DNA of 41,086 nt, taken from assembly GCA_009733575.1 (NCBI GenBank), contig ML769572.1:91436-132521 (forward strand), read 5' to 3'. This DNA is from Gymnopus androsaceus JB14 (taxonomy: Eukaryota; Basidiomycota; Agaricomycetes; Agaricales; Omphalotaceae). Below, one piece after another: positions 1-9,342 of the stretch. Under the pieces are notes generated by a model. It did not search any database. It had not been told where the DNA came from and was given only the letters and a program-made list of their open reading frames with translations. The stretch's first letter is position 1; every line of letters begins with the position of its first letter. The translations under genes and the position numbers were made by a program.

Positions 1-300
1 ATCAAAGTCCTATGCATGGTATGGTGTAGCGAGGCAAGCTTGTTGGATAACAAGTTGCTGACCGAGGCAGATAAACGAGCCCACATACCAGTTATACTAC
101 GAGGCGCATTCACAAAGTTAAGTATGGTACCATTGCGCGTACCGTTACTCTGCAACCTCTTGGGTAGAATAGGTCCTCAGTAGATTTTAACTATCAGCTC
201 GGGCTCACTATAGTTCTCTTATTGACCGTGTTTTGTTACTAACAGAACCTAGGATTATTGGTTCTGCGCAGTTCTAGCCTTAGCCGAAAAATCGGCGTAT
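1..300. repeat. Dispersed repeat, copy 1 (two segments, one inverted)
   Basis: Bases about 105-300 match 30923-31120 in the same direction with few differences. Bases 1-104 match 30818-30919 as the reverse complement. The same two segments are therefore adjacent in both places, but the first is flipped here. The window starts exactly at the edge of the flipped segment, so its other side cannot be seen. No coding sequence is recognised. Confidence 0.75.
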
Positions 301-649
301 CACCTCCACATCGGAATTAGCTATGAGGTAGATTTGTCGACCGGATATAATGACCAGTATTGAGCGCGTGGGAGCCATTGTTTTGAGACGAGACTGCAAT
401 TAGAAAGCAACGGAATATCCGAATGGAAATTGTCGATGATGGCGTCGTGTATTTCACTTGGAAAGCGAGTCGAGGACATACTGCAATTATGGAAAAGTTA
501 ATTTGTGATTTGGGGGTCAAGAGGTCCAGCTACTTATGGACGAGGGCAAGTTTGGTACCGTAATGAGGGCGGCAGCTAGAAGGAAAGGAGCTCAGCCTAG
601 CTGTTCTCTTTTTAGGTCAGGGCAATGGACGTAGTACTTCTGTAATAGT
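301..649. other. Non-coding stretch, nothing recognised
   Basis: Only short frames without domain-like sequence are present. No tRNA, terminal repeat or tandem array was seen. Confidence 0.5.
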
Positions 650-869
650 CTGAGTGAGTGAGAATGAGTGGAAAAACAATCTGACATGGGAGCTGCGACA
701 ATAGCGGCATCTACGTAAGTATCAGATCCGCTTGGAATGGACTCACTCGGATGTAGTGCATCTGTGATGATTTGAATGAGTCAGAATGAGCGAAAAACGA
801 TCTGACGCGGTGGAAGCAGAGAGTTGCAACAGTAGCGGCATCTGAGTAAGTATCAGATCCACTCGAAAT
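650..869. repeat. Two-copy diverged direct repeat (~90-100 bp unit)
   Basis: Positions 650-738 and 771-869 share an ordered set of blocks: a GAGTGAGAATGAG-like start, AAAAAC(A/G)ATCTGAC, AGCGGCATCT, and GTAAGTATCAGATCC near the end. The units differ by several substitutions and a short insertion, so the duplication is not recent. Each unit holds an inverted pair (GATCTGA / TCAGATC) that could form a stem. Function unknown. Confidence 0.65.
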
Positions 870-960
870 AGCCGAGTCGCCGTGTTCGCCAGTAATGTTC
901 CCCTTGGAATGTTCATCAGTGAAACGTGACAGCAAACGTCAAATTCACACTGCCAATTAA

Positions 961-1280
961 TAGGGATGGTCAAAGTGCGCAGAAAGGGCCACAGAACGAG
1001 TTTGCAGAAAGTTGTGCAGAAATCATTAAATTAAATAGATTGATTTTATTTTCTGATTCTGCATTCAGCAGCTGGATAGTCGCTGAACCAGCATCCAGCT
1101 GCTGAAAGTTTTATTCGAGTCTGATGACAAACAAATTTATTCATTCAGCAACTTTCAGCAAGCTCATTCAGTGAGATCACAAATGGGGCGGTCAATCATT
1201 GGCCGCAGAAATTTCATCTCAGCGAGAATTGTTTTAATATTTCTGCAGGTTTATTCCCGTCCACTTTGACTGTCCCATAA
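961..1280. mobile_element. MITE-like element with imperfect terminal inverted repeats
   Basis: The left end starts TAGGGATGGTCAAAGTG and the reverse complement of the right end reads TATGGGACAGTCAAAGTGG. Both arms continue inward to TGCAGAAAT followed by an AT-rich run. TA lies at both edges, which would suit a Tc1/mariner-type non-autonomous element (inference). Inside, 1064-1077 and 1093-1106 are a perfect 14-bp inverted repeat around a 15-nt loop (TTCAGCAGCTGGAT arm). No transposase is encoded. Confidence 0.5.
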
Positions 1281-2272
1281 TGGGTGACCTTCCGTGGCAT
1301 TTAATATTCCAGATTATTTCTAAATCCATCAAATTTCAGCTTTGAAAAAAATTAGAACCTAAACCATCGACCACATCAATTCTAAAATCTAGCTTTCCTG
1401 CCACACCCCGCGCTTCACACCATTTCGCTCATTTGCCTACCTCTATAACCTTTTGCTATACGTGATTCGCCTTCCAGTAAGCCAGAGACATGTCAGGTAG
1501 TATATAGCAGTGGATTCAAGTCCGGTGTCTGTGTAAATCACTGAAAAACGCGTAAGACAGTGCCCAGAGAAGGGATAGAGAGCACTTTAGATGTCCGAAA
1601 TCCATTCTTTGGTTTGGAAGATAAAATATGGCCTCCTGCTAACAGTTTGTATCAGTCCCGGGGGTTTGGGGGATTCCCTAAGGGATATGATAATATGAGG
1701 GATGGATGAGCTGGGTGGGTGGGCATGCAGATGGGAAAGGTATCCCAGAAAGGAAATTATTTGATGTGCAGCTTAGAAATGCGCGTTTTCATCTAGAAGA
1801 GGGGAGGGGTACCTACCCGGTGCTACTTGAAATATGCTTCTTTGTGTATAACTATACACCAGGAAGTGCCCCAATCACATGTGCCCCATATGCCCCGTAT
1901 GTCCTGAGCTCAATCCGTTCTCACCGGTCAAGTCCAGAAGAGAGGAAAAATGAAGGAAAGCCCCACGCAGCAGAAGCACCACACAGTGGGCTTGTGGCAG
2001 AAAAAAGGAAGGGGTTTGGGGGAACCTAGGTTTCCCCAATGCACCATGCGCAGTGGCCGCCCCAGGGCCGGTGCCCCGTAAGAGCCCCATAGATATTATT
2101 TTACTTCCAGTCTCCTGAAGCTCACTACAATCGGCCTGGGGCATATATGCCCCAATATGCCCCAATATGCCCCAAATGCCCCGGGGCATTTGGGGCATTT
2201 CCTGCAACACACTTTTTCTCGCTTCTTCGGAGGATTGTGGAAAATAAATAACTCAAAGAACTAAAGAAGGAA
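1281..2272. other. Non-genic stretch
   Basis: An open frame of 107 codons exists at 1706-2029, but it shows no recognisable domain and crosses low-complexity GCCCC-rich DNA, so I do not call a gene. The right part holds the CCCCAATATG repeats and palindrome listed separately. Confidence 0.45.
2131..2200. repeat. ATATGCCCCA short tandem repeats ending in a 32-bp perfect palindrome
   Basis: Several ATATGCCCCA-like units lie head to tail. They run into 2167-2198, where 16 bases (ATGCCCCAAATGCCCC) are followed directly by their exact reverse complement. Related GTGCCCCATATGCCCC units occur near 1880-1900. The palindrome sits about 75 bp upstream of the decayed transposase frame. Confidence 0.8.
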
Positions 2273-3443
2273 ATGGATTCAGACAAATTGAAGTTTGAAC
2301 CATCTGCAAAAGGCTTACAACTGTGTGCGAAATTATATGGAATTCAAAAAAATTTGAAAAATCTGAGTGGCTGTGTTGAAATCACATGTCATCCTTGGTT
2401 CATCCACATGTTCATGCATTGGTTCTCTGATGACTTGCACTCAAGGGTCCCAGAAATGTTCTGGGAGCTGGGTCTCCCTGTCAGACATATCTGCACTTAT
2501 CTTGAGATAAAGAAATCACTAGTTTATACTATCCTTACCCAATATTGTGAGCTTTGCAAGGTCAAACCTGCATTGCAGGGACAAGGCTGGCCCTATTTTC
2601 TCAACAAAACTGATATTTGCTTCATCTCAGCCCTCATTGACCTGCATCCCTGCTTGTACCTTAATGAGATCCAATTTGAGCTTCAAAATGCCGAATCTGT
2701 GTTTCTCTCACTTTGCTCATTTGAGCACTCTGGAAGCTCAATATCTCTTGGAAACAGGTCTCGATTTGAGCACTTGAACGAAATGATCTCAAATGATCAC
2801 CTTACATGCTTTACATAGCAAAGCTTCCTCCATGGCTAGATATGCTTCTGTTCATTGATGAAGCAGCCTGTAATGCCAAGACAGTGTTACAAAAATTTGG
2901 CCGTGCTAAGCGTGGTCACTGCTGTGTACAACGAAGGCAGTTTATCCGTGGGGAACGAGTATCTGTTCTGCCTGCAATAAATATCAATAGAATTGTCGCC
3001 TACAATGTTATTCCAGGTTCAGTGACACCTGAAAGTTCTAAAGTTCCTTGAACGGCATGTAGTATGTTTTCTCCTGCTGCTGTGCTGATGTATTCTCACT
3101 ACATATCTATAGATGCCTTTGACAAACCCTTATCCAGGGCCCAGAGTATTATCATACTAGACAACTGCAATATCCATCATGCAGAAGAGGTGCGAGAACT
3201 GATCGAGGATTGCTACTGTAAGCTTCATTTCAAAACCAAATTTAGTTACCATTTGCTAACCTTATTCTTCGGAAGTGTGCAAACTTGTCTTTTCTTTCCG
3301 ACCCATACTTGCATCTACCTCAGATCTGAACTCACCCATTGAACAAGTCCTATTATCTGCAATCAAATCTTACCTTCAAAGGAACTGGCATGATATCTCA
3401 CTTATGTGTATGTCACATGTACTGTCATATTCTCTATCTTACA
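2273..3443 (+). pseudogene. Decayed IS630/Tc1-mariner-like (DDE_3) transposase
   Basis: The product would be a cut-and-paste DDE transposase of the type common in basidiomycetes. The first frame (2273-2815) holds a helix-turn-helix-like region (VRHICTYLEIKKSLVYTIL) and ends in TAG. The next frame has FIDE at 2851 (first catalytic Asp), then CVQRRQFIRGERVSVLPAI and VAYNVIPGSVT. The third has LDNCNIHHAEEVRELIED (second Asp at 3160-3162). After a short insertion or intron, another frame gives SDLNSPIEQ with the Glu codon at 3341-3343. The motif order is that of the family, but stop codons and frame changes break the chain, so this is a relic. Confident about the family, less so about the ends; no clear terminal repeats were identified. 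Confidence 0.8.
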
Positions 3444-3700
3444 TTCGTGACTGATCATTGCTATGTGATGAGATAAGATCACTAGCATTGAATACAGCAT
3501 TGACTTGCGGGATTCTCTTGTTCCATGCGTCAGGAGTGATCATGCATCGTAGTATAATTTCGATGATCTATGTACATTATGGATACAAAGTATAATACAA
3601 TATGCAAGATGATTATGCATTTCTGAACATAACATTGAGCAATTTGAGAAAGTGAAGTCAAAAAACAAGCAATGGAAGCAGGGAAACATCAATAGTCTTC
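3444..3700. other. Non-coding stretch
   Basis: AT-rich, with no open frame or repeat that I could support. Confidence 0.4.
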
Positions 3701-3710
3701 TTCAACACGG

Positions 3711-4220
3711 TACGGTGTCCAACCGTACCGTACCTTAAGCCCTTCAGGAGTCTCGTATTTAACTGTACCGTTATGGCGTAATACGGCGTATACGGAATTT
3801 GTGATTTCTGGAGCTCTCCTACTACAGAGAGCACTTTAATAGGATTACTATTGATTAAATATTACTAAATAAACACTCACAAACAAGATTACTATTTTTT
3901 GGGGTGTCCTAGATGTGTGTGACACTGGTCACTTCATGTCACATACTATCAAACGTGCATACCGCAACTCTTATTCACGGTTCTTGGTCATTATAGCACT
4001 TACTAGTAAGCATTAAACACTTAGAAACCTTTGATACATGCAAAATAAATACTTTGCACAGTGTCTGCATTGCAGATGGGTGCTTAAGAACACGTGACCT
4101 AAAGGTACCGTCCGTATTCCGTATATGGCCATATTTTTCCTGTACCGTATCATGGCAAAAAATTTGGTCAGTAAATACGGAAAAATTCTCCGTGCTGTAT
4201 ACGGTACGTACGGTGAAGAG
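3711..4220. repeat. Two clusters of CGGTACGG/CGTATACGG-type motifs
   Basis: Clusters at 3711-3800 and 4105-4220 both carry repeated and inverted TACGG/CCGTA words, such as ACGGTACGG, CCGTACCGTACC and GTATACGGTACG, separated by about 300 bp of AT-rich DNA. They may be the ends of a degraded inverted-repeat element. The arms do not align cleanly enough to fix ends or a target duplication. Confidence 0.35.
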
Positions 4221-4345
4221 CCCTACACACTGCCAATAATTATTTCAATCCCTATACAAAGTGTACTTTTTCAGAAAAATGTAAAAGTTGTATATTTCAA
4301 TAGAGAAATGAATAAATTGAATTCCGACATTCTGAATTGAGAACT

Positions 4346-4430
4346 TAACTCGCTTACCCGGAAAAGTAACCGGAATTTTTTGTGCGGGCTGGCCGTCAAA
4401 AATTCCAGTTACTTTTCCGGATAGCCAGTA
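4346..4430. repeat. Short foldback element with a 23-bp stem
   Basis: 4358-4380 and 4398-4420 are inverted copies matching at 22 of 23 positions (core GGAAAAGTAAC), around a 17-nt loop. Weaker pairing continues a few bases outward (GCTTACCC against GCTATCC). It resembles a minimal MITE; no target duplication was fixed. Confidence 0.7.
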
Positions 4431-5129
4431 TAGTGTGAATCTGTGTAAGATTCAAGACTCATAAGGCTTGGAATTTAATTCCTTCATAAGTGTATTGAAA
4501 GATTTGTTTTATATATCTGGTCGAAAAGGATAATTCTAATGGAACCCGGAAACCCGGTTGCTGAGGGTTTCTCAGACACGCAGAAAGCCCATCAAAAAAA
4601 GGCAAGTCTGATGGAATCCTTGTTAAGAAACCCATTTCATGCTGTTCCAGCAACATTTCAAGTGCACGAGGGACTCGGAGGGAAGGACTTCTTGAATCTC
4701 CTGCTTGAAAATTCCTCTAAGTAGTAAGTACTCACAGTAGCTACATTTATACAGTACTACTTATTCCAAACTTGTGCTCACTTGGGCCATCTAGATTTCT
4801 TGTGGCTTTCCGTGTGTGAGCGAAGTTGGCTTAAAGCGGTAGTCTTTCTGAGTTCAGCATGCTGTGATTGAATTTGAAACAAAATACAACAATCTCGAAG
4901 GCTTGGAGGCTCTGGCTTGGTCAAATTGAGCTCTCAATGGAGTCAGAACCAGATAAGTAAGATGTTATACTGAACACAGCTGACAATGGGCATGACTGCT
5001 CTTGCAAGTTGCATGTGACTAGGATGTGGGTTTCCCATTAAAATTGTCCATCCGAAAAAGTACAGTTCACTTGTGCATTGAGATAGTTTACTTCCCATAA
5101 TGCTTCAGTCCGACTGAAGCATAATTATT
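4431..5129. other. Non-coding stretch with one small hairpin
   Basis: No gene recognised; short frames at 4459-4724 lie opposite each other with no domain. At 5100-5122 there is a perfect 10-bp inverted repeat (ATGCTTCAGT arm) around CCG, just left of the Copia-related duplication. Confidence 0.45.
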
Positions 5130-5219
5130 GGCAGTGTTATTCCCAGAAAAACTGGAGTTTCACAGCGCTTGACAGAGCCGCCCAGTGCTCCCGACATATT
5201 TTATGCCTGAATAAGGAAA

Positions 5220-5582
5220 TGTTGGAATATCAAAGGTAAATATATTCTATCGAACTATACATGGAACACTTTCTCGTAGTATCCACTTGTTTGTATCACC
5301 ATCCCATGCACTCCACTGTTATTGTCTCGCAGACTCCACTCAGTCTCTCACCGTATCCACTTGCTCTCTCGTAGTACCCACCTTGCCATATGCATAGTAG
5401 CCACACATATTCACGCAGTAGCCACTTGCCTGATATATTGTTTGTACTTAGGACTGTATATAAGCTTAGGTATCATACCCTGTAATAACACCGTTGTCCC
5501 CCATCAATCTGTGTGATTGTTACTATTAAGTCCTGTGTGGACTTACTGCTACTACTTCCTATTTAGGAACGTAACTCTAATA
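5220..5582 (+). repeat. Copia LTR, copy 1
   Basis: Begins TGTTGGAATATC, a usual fungal Copia start, and ends CTCTAATA (TA rather than the usual CA). The same end occurs at 12058, followed by the target duplication. The primer site follows immediately. The second copy (8919-9282) is nearly identical, with one-base length differences near the A run at ~9160 and just after its end. Confidence 0.85.
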
Positions 5583-5598
5583 GGTTATGGGCCCTGGC
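5583..5598 (+). other. Primer-binding site complementary to the initiator tRNA-Met anticodon arm
   Basis: GGTTATGGGCCCTGGC follows the LTR directly. Its reverse complement contains GGGCCCATAACC, the anticodon stem-loop of eukaryotic initiator tRNA-Met (CAT anticodon). Priming from a half-tRNA rather than the tRNA 3' end is known for Drosophila copia and related hemiviruses. In copy 2 (after 9282) one extra T interrupts the site. Confidence 0.8.
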
Positions 5599-5640
5599 CT
5601 TAACCATTGACGCATCTATTTGAGGACATAACCCTTGCTG

Positions 5641-8600
5641 ATGTCACAACCTAGGCCTACTGCACTAGCAGCTCGCAGAACAGCATCAGGACAAGCCGCC
5701 GCCGCCGCAGCATCCAGCAGTAAACCAGCTCCTCTACCATTACCATTACCAGCCACCGATCAGAAAGCACCTTGCGCTTTGAAATCACATATAGCGGACA
5801 AGGACAAGACCCACGACAGGTGGTCGAATCCAAGCGACCAGAAGCGGTTTGTTTGTGCTAAACAGCCTTGCCCAAACCGGTACGACACACCTCACAAGGA
5901 TACTAAATATACTGCAGAATTACCGGATTATGCCGATCTACCTGATATTGTTCAGGAACAATTTATCAAAGTCACAGAAAATGAAAGGCAGGAGAAAAGA
6001 CGTAGCGAATGTCTAGCTGGCAAACAGAAAGCCGCAGCCTCATCTTCATCTAATCCCACTCCAGCACCTACTCCTTCACCAGCTCCAATCTTGTTACCGA
6101 AACAAGAGCCACAGCAAACCCCACCTCCACTTCTACCGAATCCATCTCCACAGCAAACTCCACAGCCCTTACCGAGTGATCTTCCGCAAAGATCTCCACC
6201 CTCATCCCCATCAGATTCAGGATCTGAATCATCAGGGGCATTTGAATCAGATTCCGACGACGACAATATGTCTAAAGCACTAAAGGCCTTTGACAAGGTT
6301 ACAACCTTAAAGTCGGACAAATCAAACTGGGATATGTGGAAAACTCGAGTGGAATTTGCAGCCAGATCTATTGGCTACCAGTGTTATTTCGAATGGAATC
6401 CACATGTGACAACGGATCCATATGCAACGCAGAATGATAGAGAAAAGGACAATGACCTTTTGAATGCTATCATTGGCAGGTTATCGGATGGGATATTCCG
6501 AAGGTATAGGAACTACGACAACACGAAATGGTTGTGGGAAAATTTACTCGCTGATTATGATTCTAAAAACGCTCTTACTGAATCATTTTTGCAAAGACGA
6601 CTTCACACTATGCGATGCACCAACCCATCCAAGGTCAATAAACATTTGGACGACATGATCAGCATCTGGGACAACCTCATGACAAGAGGAACCAATATCA
6701 ATGACGATATATTCATCAACACCATTATGTCCTCTGTCCCCGACACCTTCAAAGCCACCATAAACGCATTGGCTGTTTTCTCCATGAAAGCAGACAAGAA
6801 GCTCAGTCCTGCTGAGCTCATCTCTACCATTTGTGCTGAATCAATGGTACACCAAATGTGACATGACCACAAGAAGGAATCGGCAAACTACGCTGGTAAC
6901 AGGGGAAGAGGAGGTTTCCGAGGTTGTGGAAATTCCTTTAGGGGAAATTCCCGAGGCAGAGGCCGAGGCCGCAGAGGATCGATGAGTTGTCAGGACTCTG
7001 TTTGTTATAACTGCGGAGGTAAAGGTCACTTTGGAAATCAATGTCCATCGGAAAAATGCAGTCAGGCCAATGAGGCTAAGGAGACGAAAGCTCCTAAAGA
7101 GAAGCAGAAGAAGAAGTCGGATGGAAACTGGAGAGATAGGCCAAAGAACAGCGAAGTGGCATCCTCATCCATGATTGAGGAAGTACCAGAGTCATCATGT
7201 GCAGCAATCAAAATTCCTGCTAAGCATGGGAATCTTGTTTTCGATTTTTCCGAAATAGCTGATAAATTTGAATTAGCTCTTTCATCACCGAGCATCGATA
7301 GATGTCAGAAATACAATTCTGATATAGTGCAAAACATCAAAGTTGACAGTCTGCCACCTCTTACTCTCAATGGTGAAGAGGAGGAAGAAGTATATGTTGA
7401 TGCTTACACTGCAGCCCACAGTTACGGAGCAATTCTTTTTGACTCCGGATGCTCTACCCACATGACGCCACTCACCGATGAACTCAGGAATCAACGGGAG
7501 TTTCCAACACGAGTCATTCAGGCCACTAACGCGGAAACCTTCACGGCGAACATCTCTGGCACACTCCATCTGGAACTCCCAACATTTGAACAAAAGATAA
7601 GAATGTTAAAGCTCCCTAACACCCTTCTATGTCCAGACACTCCCAACACACTTGTATCACTTGGAAAACTCGACAATGATGGTTACACCATCCACACCGC
7701 AAATGGTAAAATGACAATCAGAGATTGCCATGGGACACTCGTGGGGAGTTATCCCAAAGACTAACGGACTATACCAGATCCCATCACGGGAACATGCTTA
7801 TTTGACTAAGATTGGCAGATTAGTATCTCTTTACGAGGCACACTGCATCTTAGGTCACCTCAATTATGCTTACGTGAAGCATATGTTCCGTGATAACCAG
7901 GTTCGTGGAATTGGATTGGATCCGAAAACAAATGGACGAACTGGAATGCCGTGCTTGTATGCTTGGGAAAGCATCCAGGTATCCTATCGCTCAGGTGCGA
8001 TCATCTCCACATGCGGAGAATTTTGGAGACGTCTTCCACATGGATGTGTGGGGACCATCACAAGTCAGGACAGTAAACCACTGCACTTACACGCTGACTT
8101 TAGTTGACAAAGCAACTGATTGGTTGGAGGAACCCCAAATGAAGTCGAAGGACGAGTCATTCGCACAGTACGTGGTTCTCCAAACAGGTCTCCAAACTCA
8201 ATACGGCACAACTGTTAAAGTTCTCCACTCTGATCGAGGGGGAGAATTTCTCAGTAACGAATTCACGGCATATCTGGAATGCATTGGGACACGACGATGT
8301 CTCACGGTACACGACACCCCGGAACACAATGGTATAGCGGAACGTGCACATTGAACGTTGCTCAACGCAGTTCGAAGTCTTTTGATCTCATCAGGACTCC
8401 CAAAATGGCTTTGGGGATTCATGATGAAATATGCGGTATATGTTTGGAACAGGACACCAAAGAAAGCCATTGGAATGGCCACTCCATTACTAATTTTTGC
8501 ATCTTCGGCAGTACTGTTTATGTTAAATGAGAAAAGGAACCCGGCAAATTGGAACCACAGGCCAGGAAGGACGCTGGATAGGACTCGAACCCGAATCGAA

Positions 8601-8818
8601 TGGTCACTACATCTACTGGCCAACACGTCACACTGTCACAATGGAGAGGAACGTAGTTTTCTCTGACAGGCAGATCCAACCCGTTGAAGGGGAGGATGGA
8701 AATTTGGGAAATTTAGAAACATCAGTCACCGAGCCGGAACAGCCTGTGATACCAGTTCCAGAAGAAATTGCTGAACCAATTGCACCAGATGAAGTATCTG
8801 GGAGACGAGTCTGACGAC
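5641..8818 (+). pseudogene. Copia gag-protease-integrase polyprotein, copy 1 (broken, no RT)
   Basis: ATG at 5641 opens a frame with an Ala/Pro-rich N-terminus, then a UBN2-type gag domain (about 6270-6850). The frame stops at TGA 6859-6861 and resumes in the same phase with an Arg/Gly-rich stretch, a CCHC zinc knuckle (7003-7044), and an aspartic protease site DSGC (7441-7452). An extra G in the run 7743-7746 shifts the frame. The integrase follows: H/H/C/C motif, HMDVWGP, SDRGGEF and NGIAER, with 35 residues between the last Asp and Glu. A second in-frame TGA lies at 8352 and a third at 8528. The last recognisable part is the region ending SGRRV before 8818. There is no reverse transcriptase. 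Confidence 0.88.
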
Positions 8819-8828
8819 CCACCAAGAA

Positions 8829-8918
8829 GGCAGTGTTATTCCCAGAAAAACTGGAGTTTCACAGCGCTTGACAGAGCCGCCCAGTGCTCCCGACATATTT
8901 TATGCCTGAATAAGGAAA
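8829..8918 (+). repeat. Duplicated left flank of the Copia element
   Basis: These 90 bases repeat 5130-5219, the DNA just outside the first LTR, including GGAAA before the LTR. They show that the second half arose by tandem duplication of 5130-8828 and not by a second insertion. GGCAG lies at both breakpoints. The alternative, that these bases are the element's own 3' internal end, is less economical but not excluded. Confidence 0.75.
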
Positions 8919-9282
8919 TGTTGGAATATCAAAGGTAAATATATTCTATCGAACTATACATGGAACACTTTCTCGTAGTATCCACTTGTTTGTATCACCA
9001 TCCCATGCACTCCACTGTTATTGTCTCGCAGACTCCACTCAGTCTCTCACCGTATCCACTTGCTCTCTCGTAGTACCCACCTTGCCATATGCATAGTAGC
9101 CACACATATTCACGCAGTAGCCACTTGCCTGATATATTGTTTGTACTTAGGACTGTATATAAAGCTTAGGTATCATACCCTGTAATAACACCGTTGTCCC
9201 CCATCAATCTGTGTGATTGTTACTATTAAGTCCTGTGTGGACTTACTGCTACTACTTCCTATTTAGGAACGTAACTCTAATA
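8919..9282 (+). repeat. Copia LTR, copy 2 (internal)
   Basis: Nearly identical to 5220-5582, with an extra A near 9160. It is followed by the same primer-site region carrying one inserted T. It lies inside the duplication and so is not a true element end. Confidence 0.85.
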
Positions 9283-9342
9283 GTGTTATGGGCCCTGGCC
9301 TTAACCATTGACGCATCTATTTGGAGGACATAACCCTTGCTG

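Noticed and set aside
1706..2029. 107-codon frame
   Set aside because: Overlapped by an opposite frame of 111 codons and runs through GCCCC-rich repeats; likely chance.
5952..6320. Minus-strand frame opposite Copia gag (Gly/Ser/Asp-rich)
   Set aside because: Mirror of the Pro/Ser/Glu-rich gag region; the same frame reappears opposite copy 2, so it is a shadow.
8829..9282. Second independent Copia insertion
   Set aside because: The left flank of the first insertion is duplicated with it and only one pair of target duplications exists.
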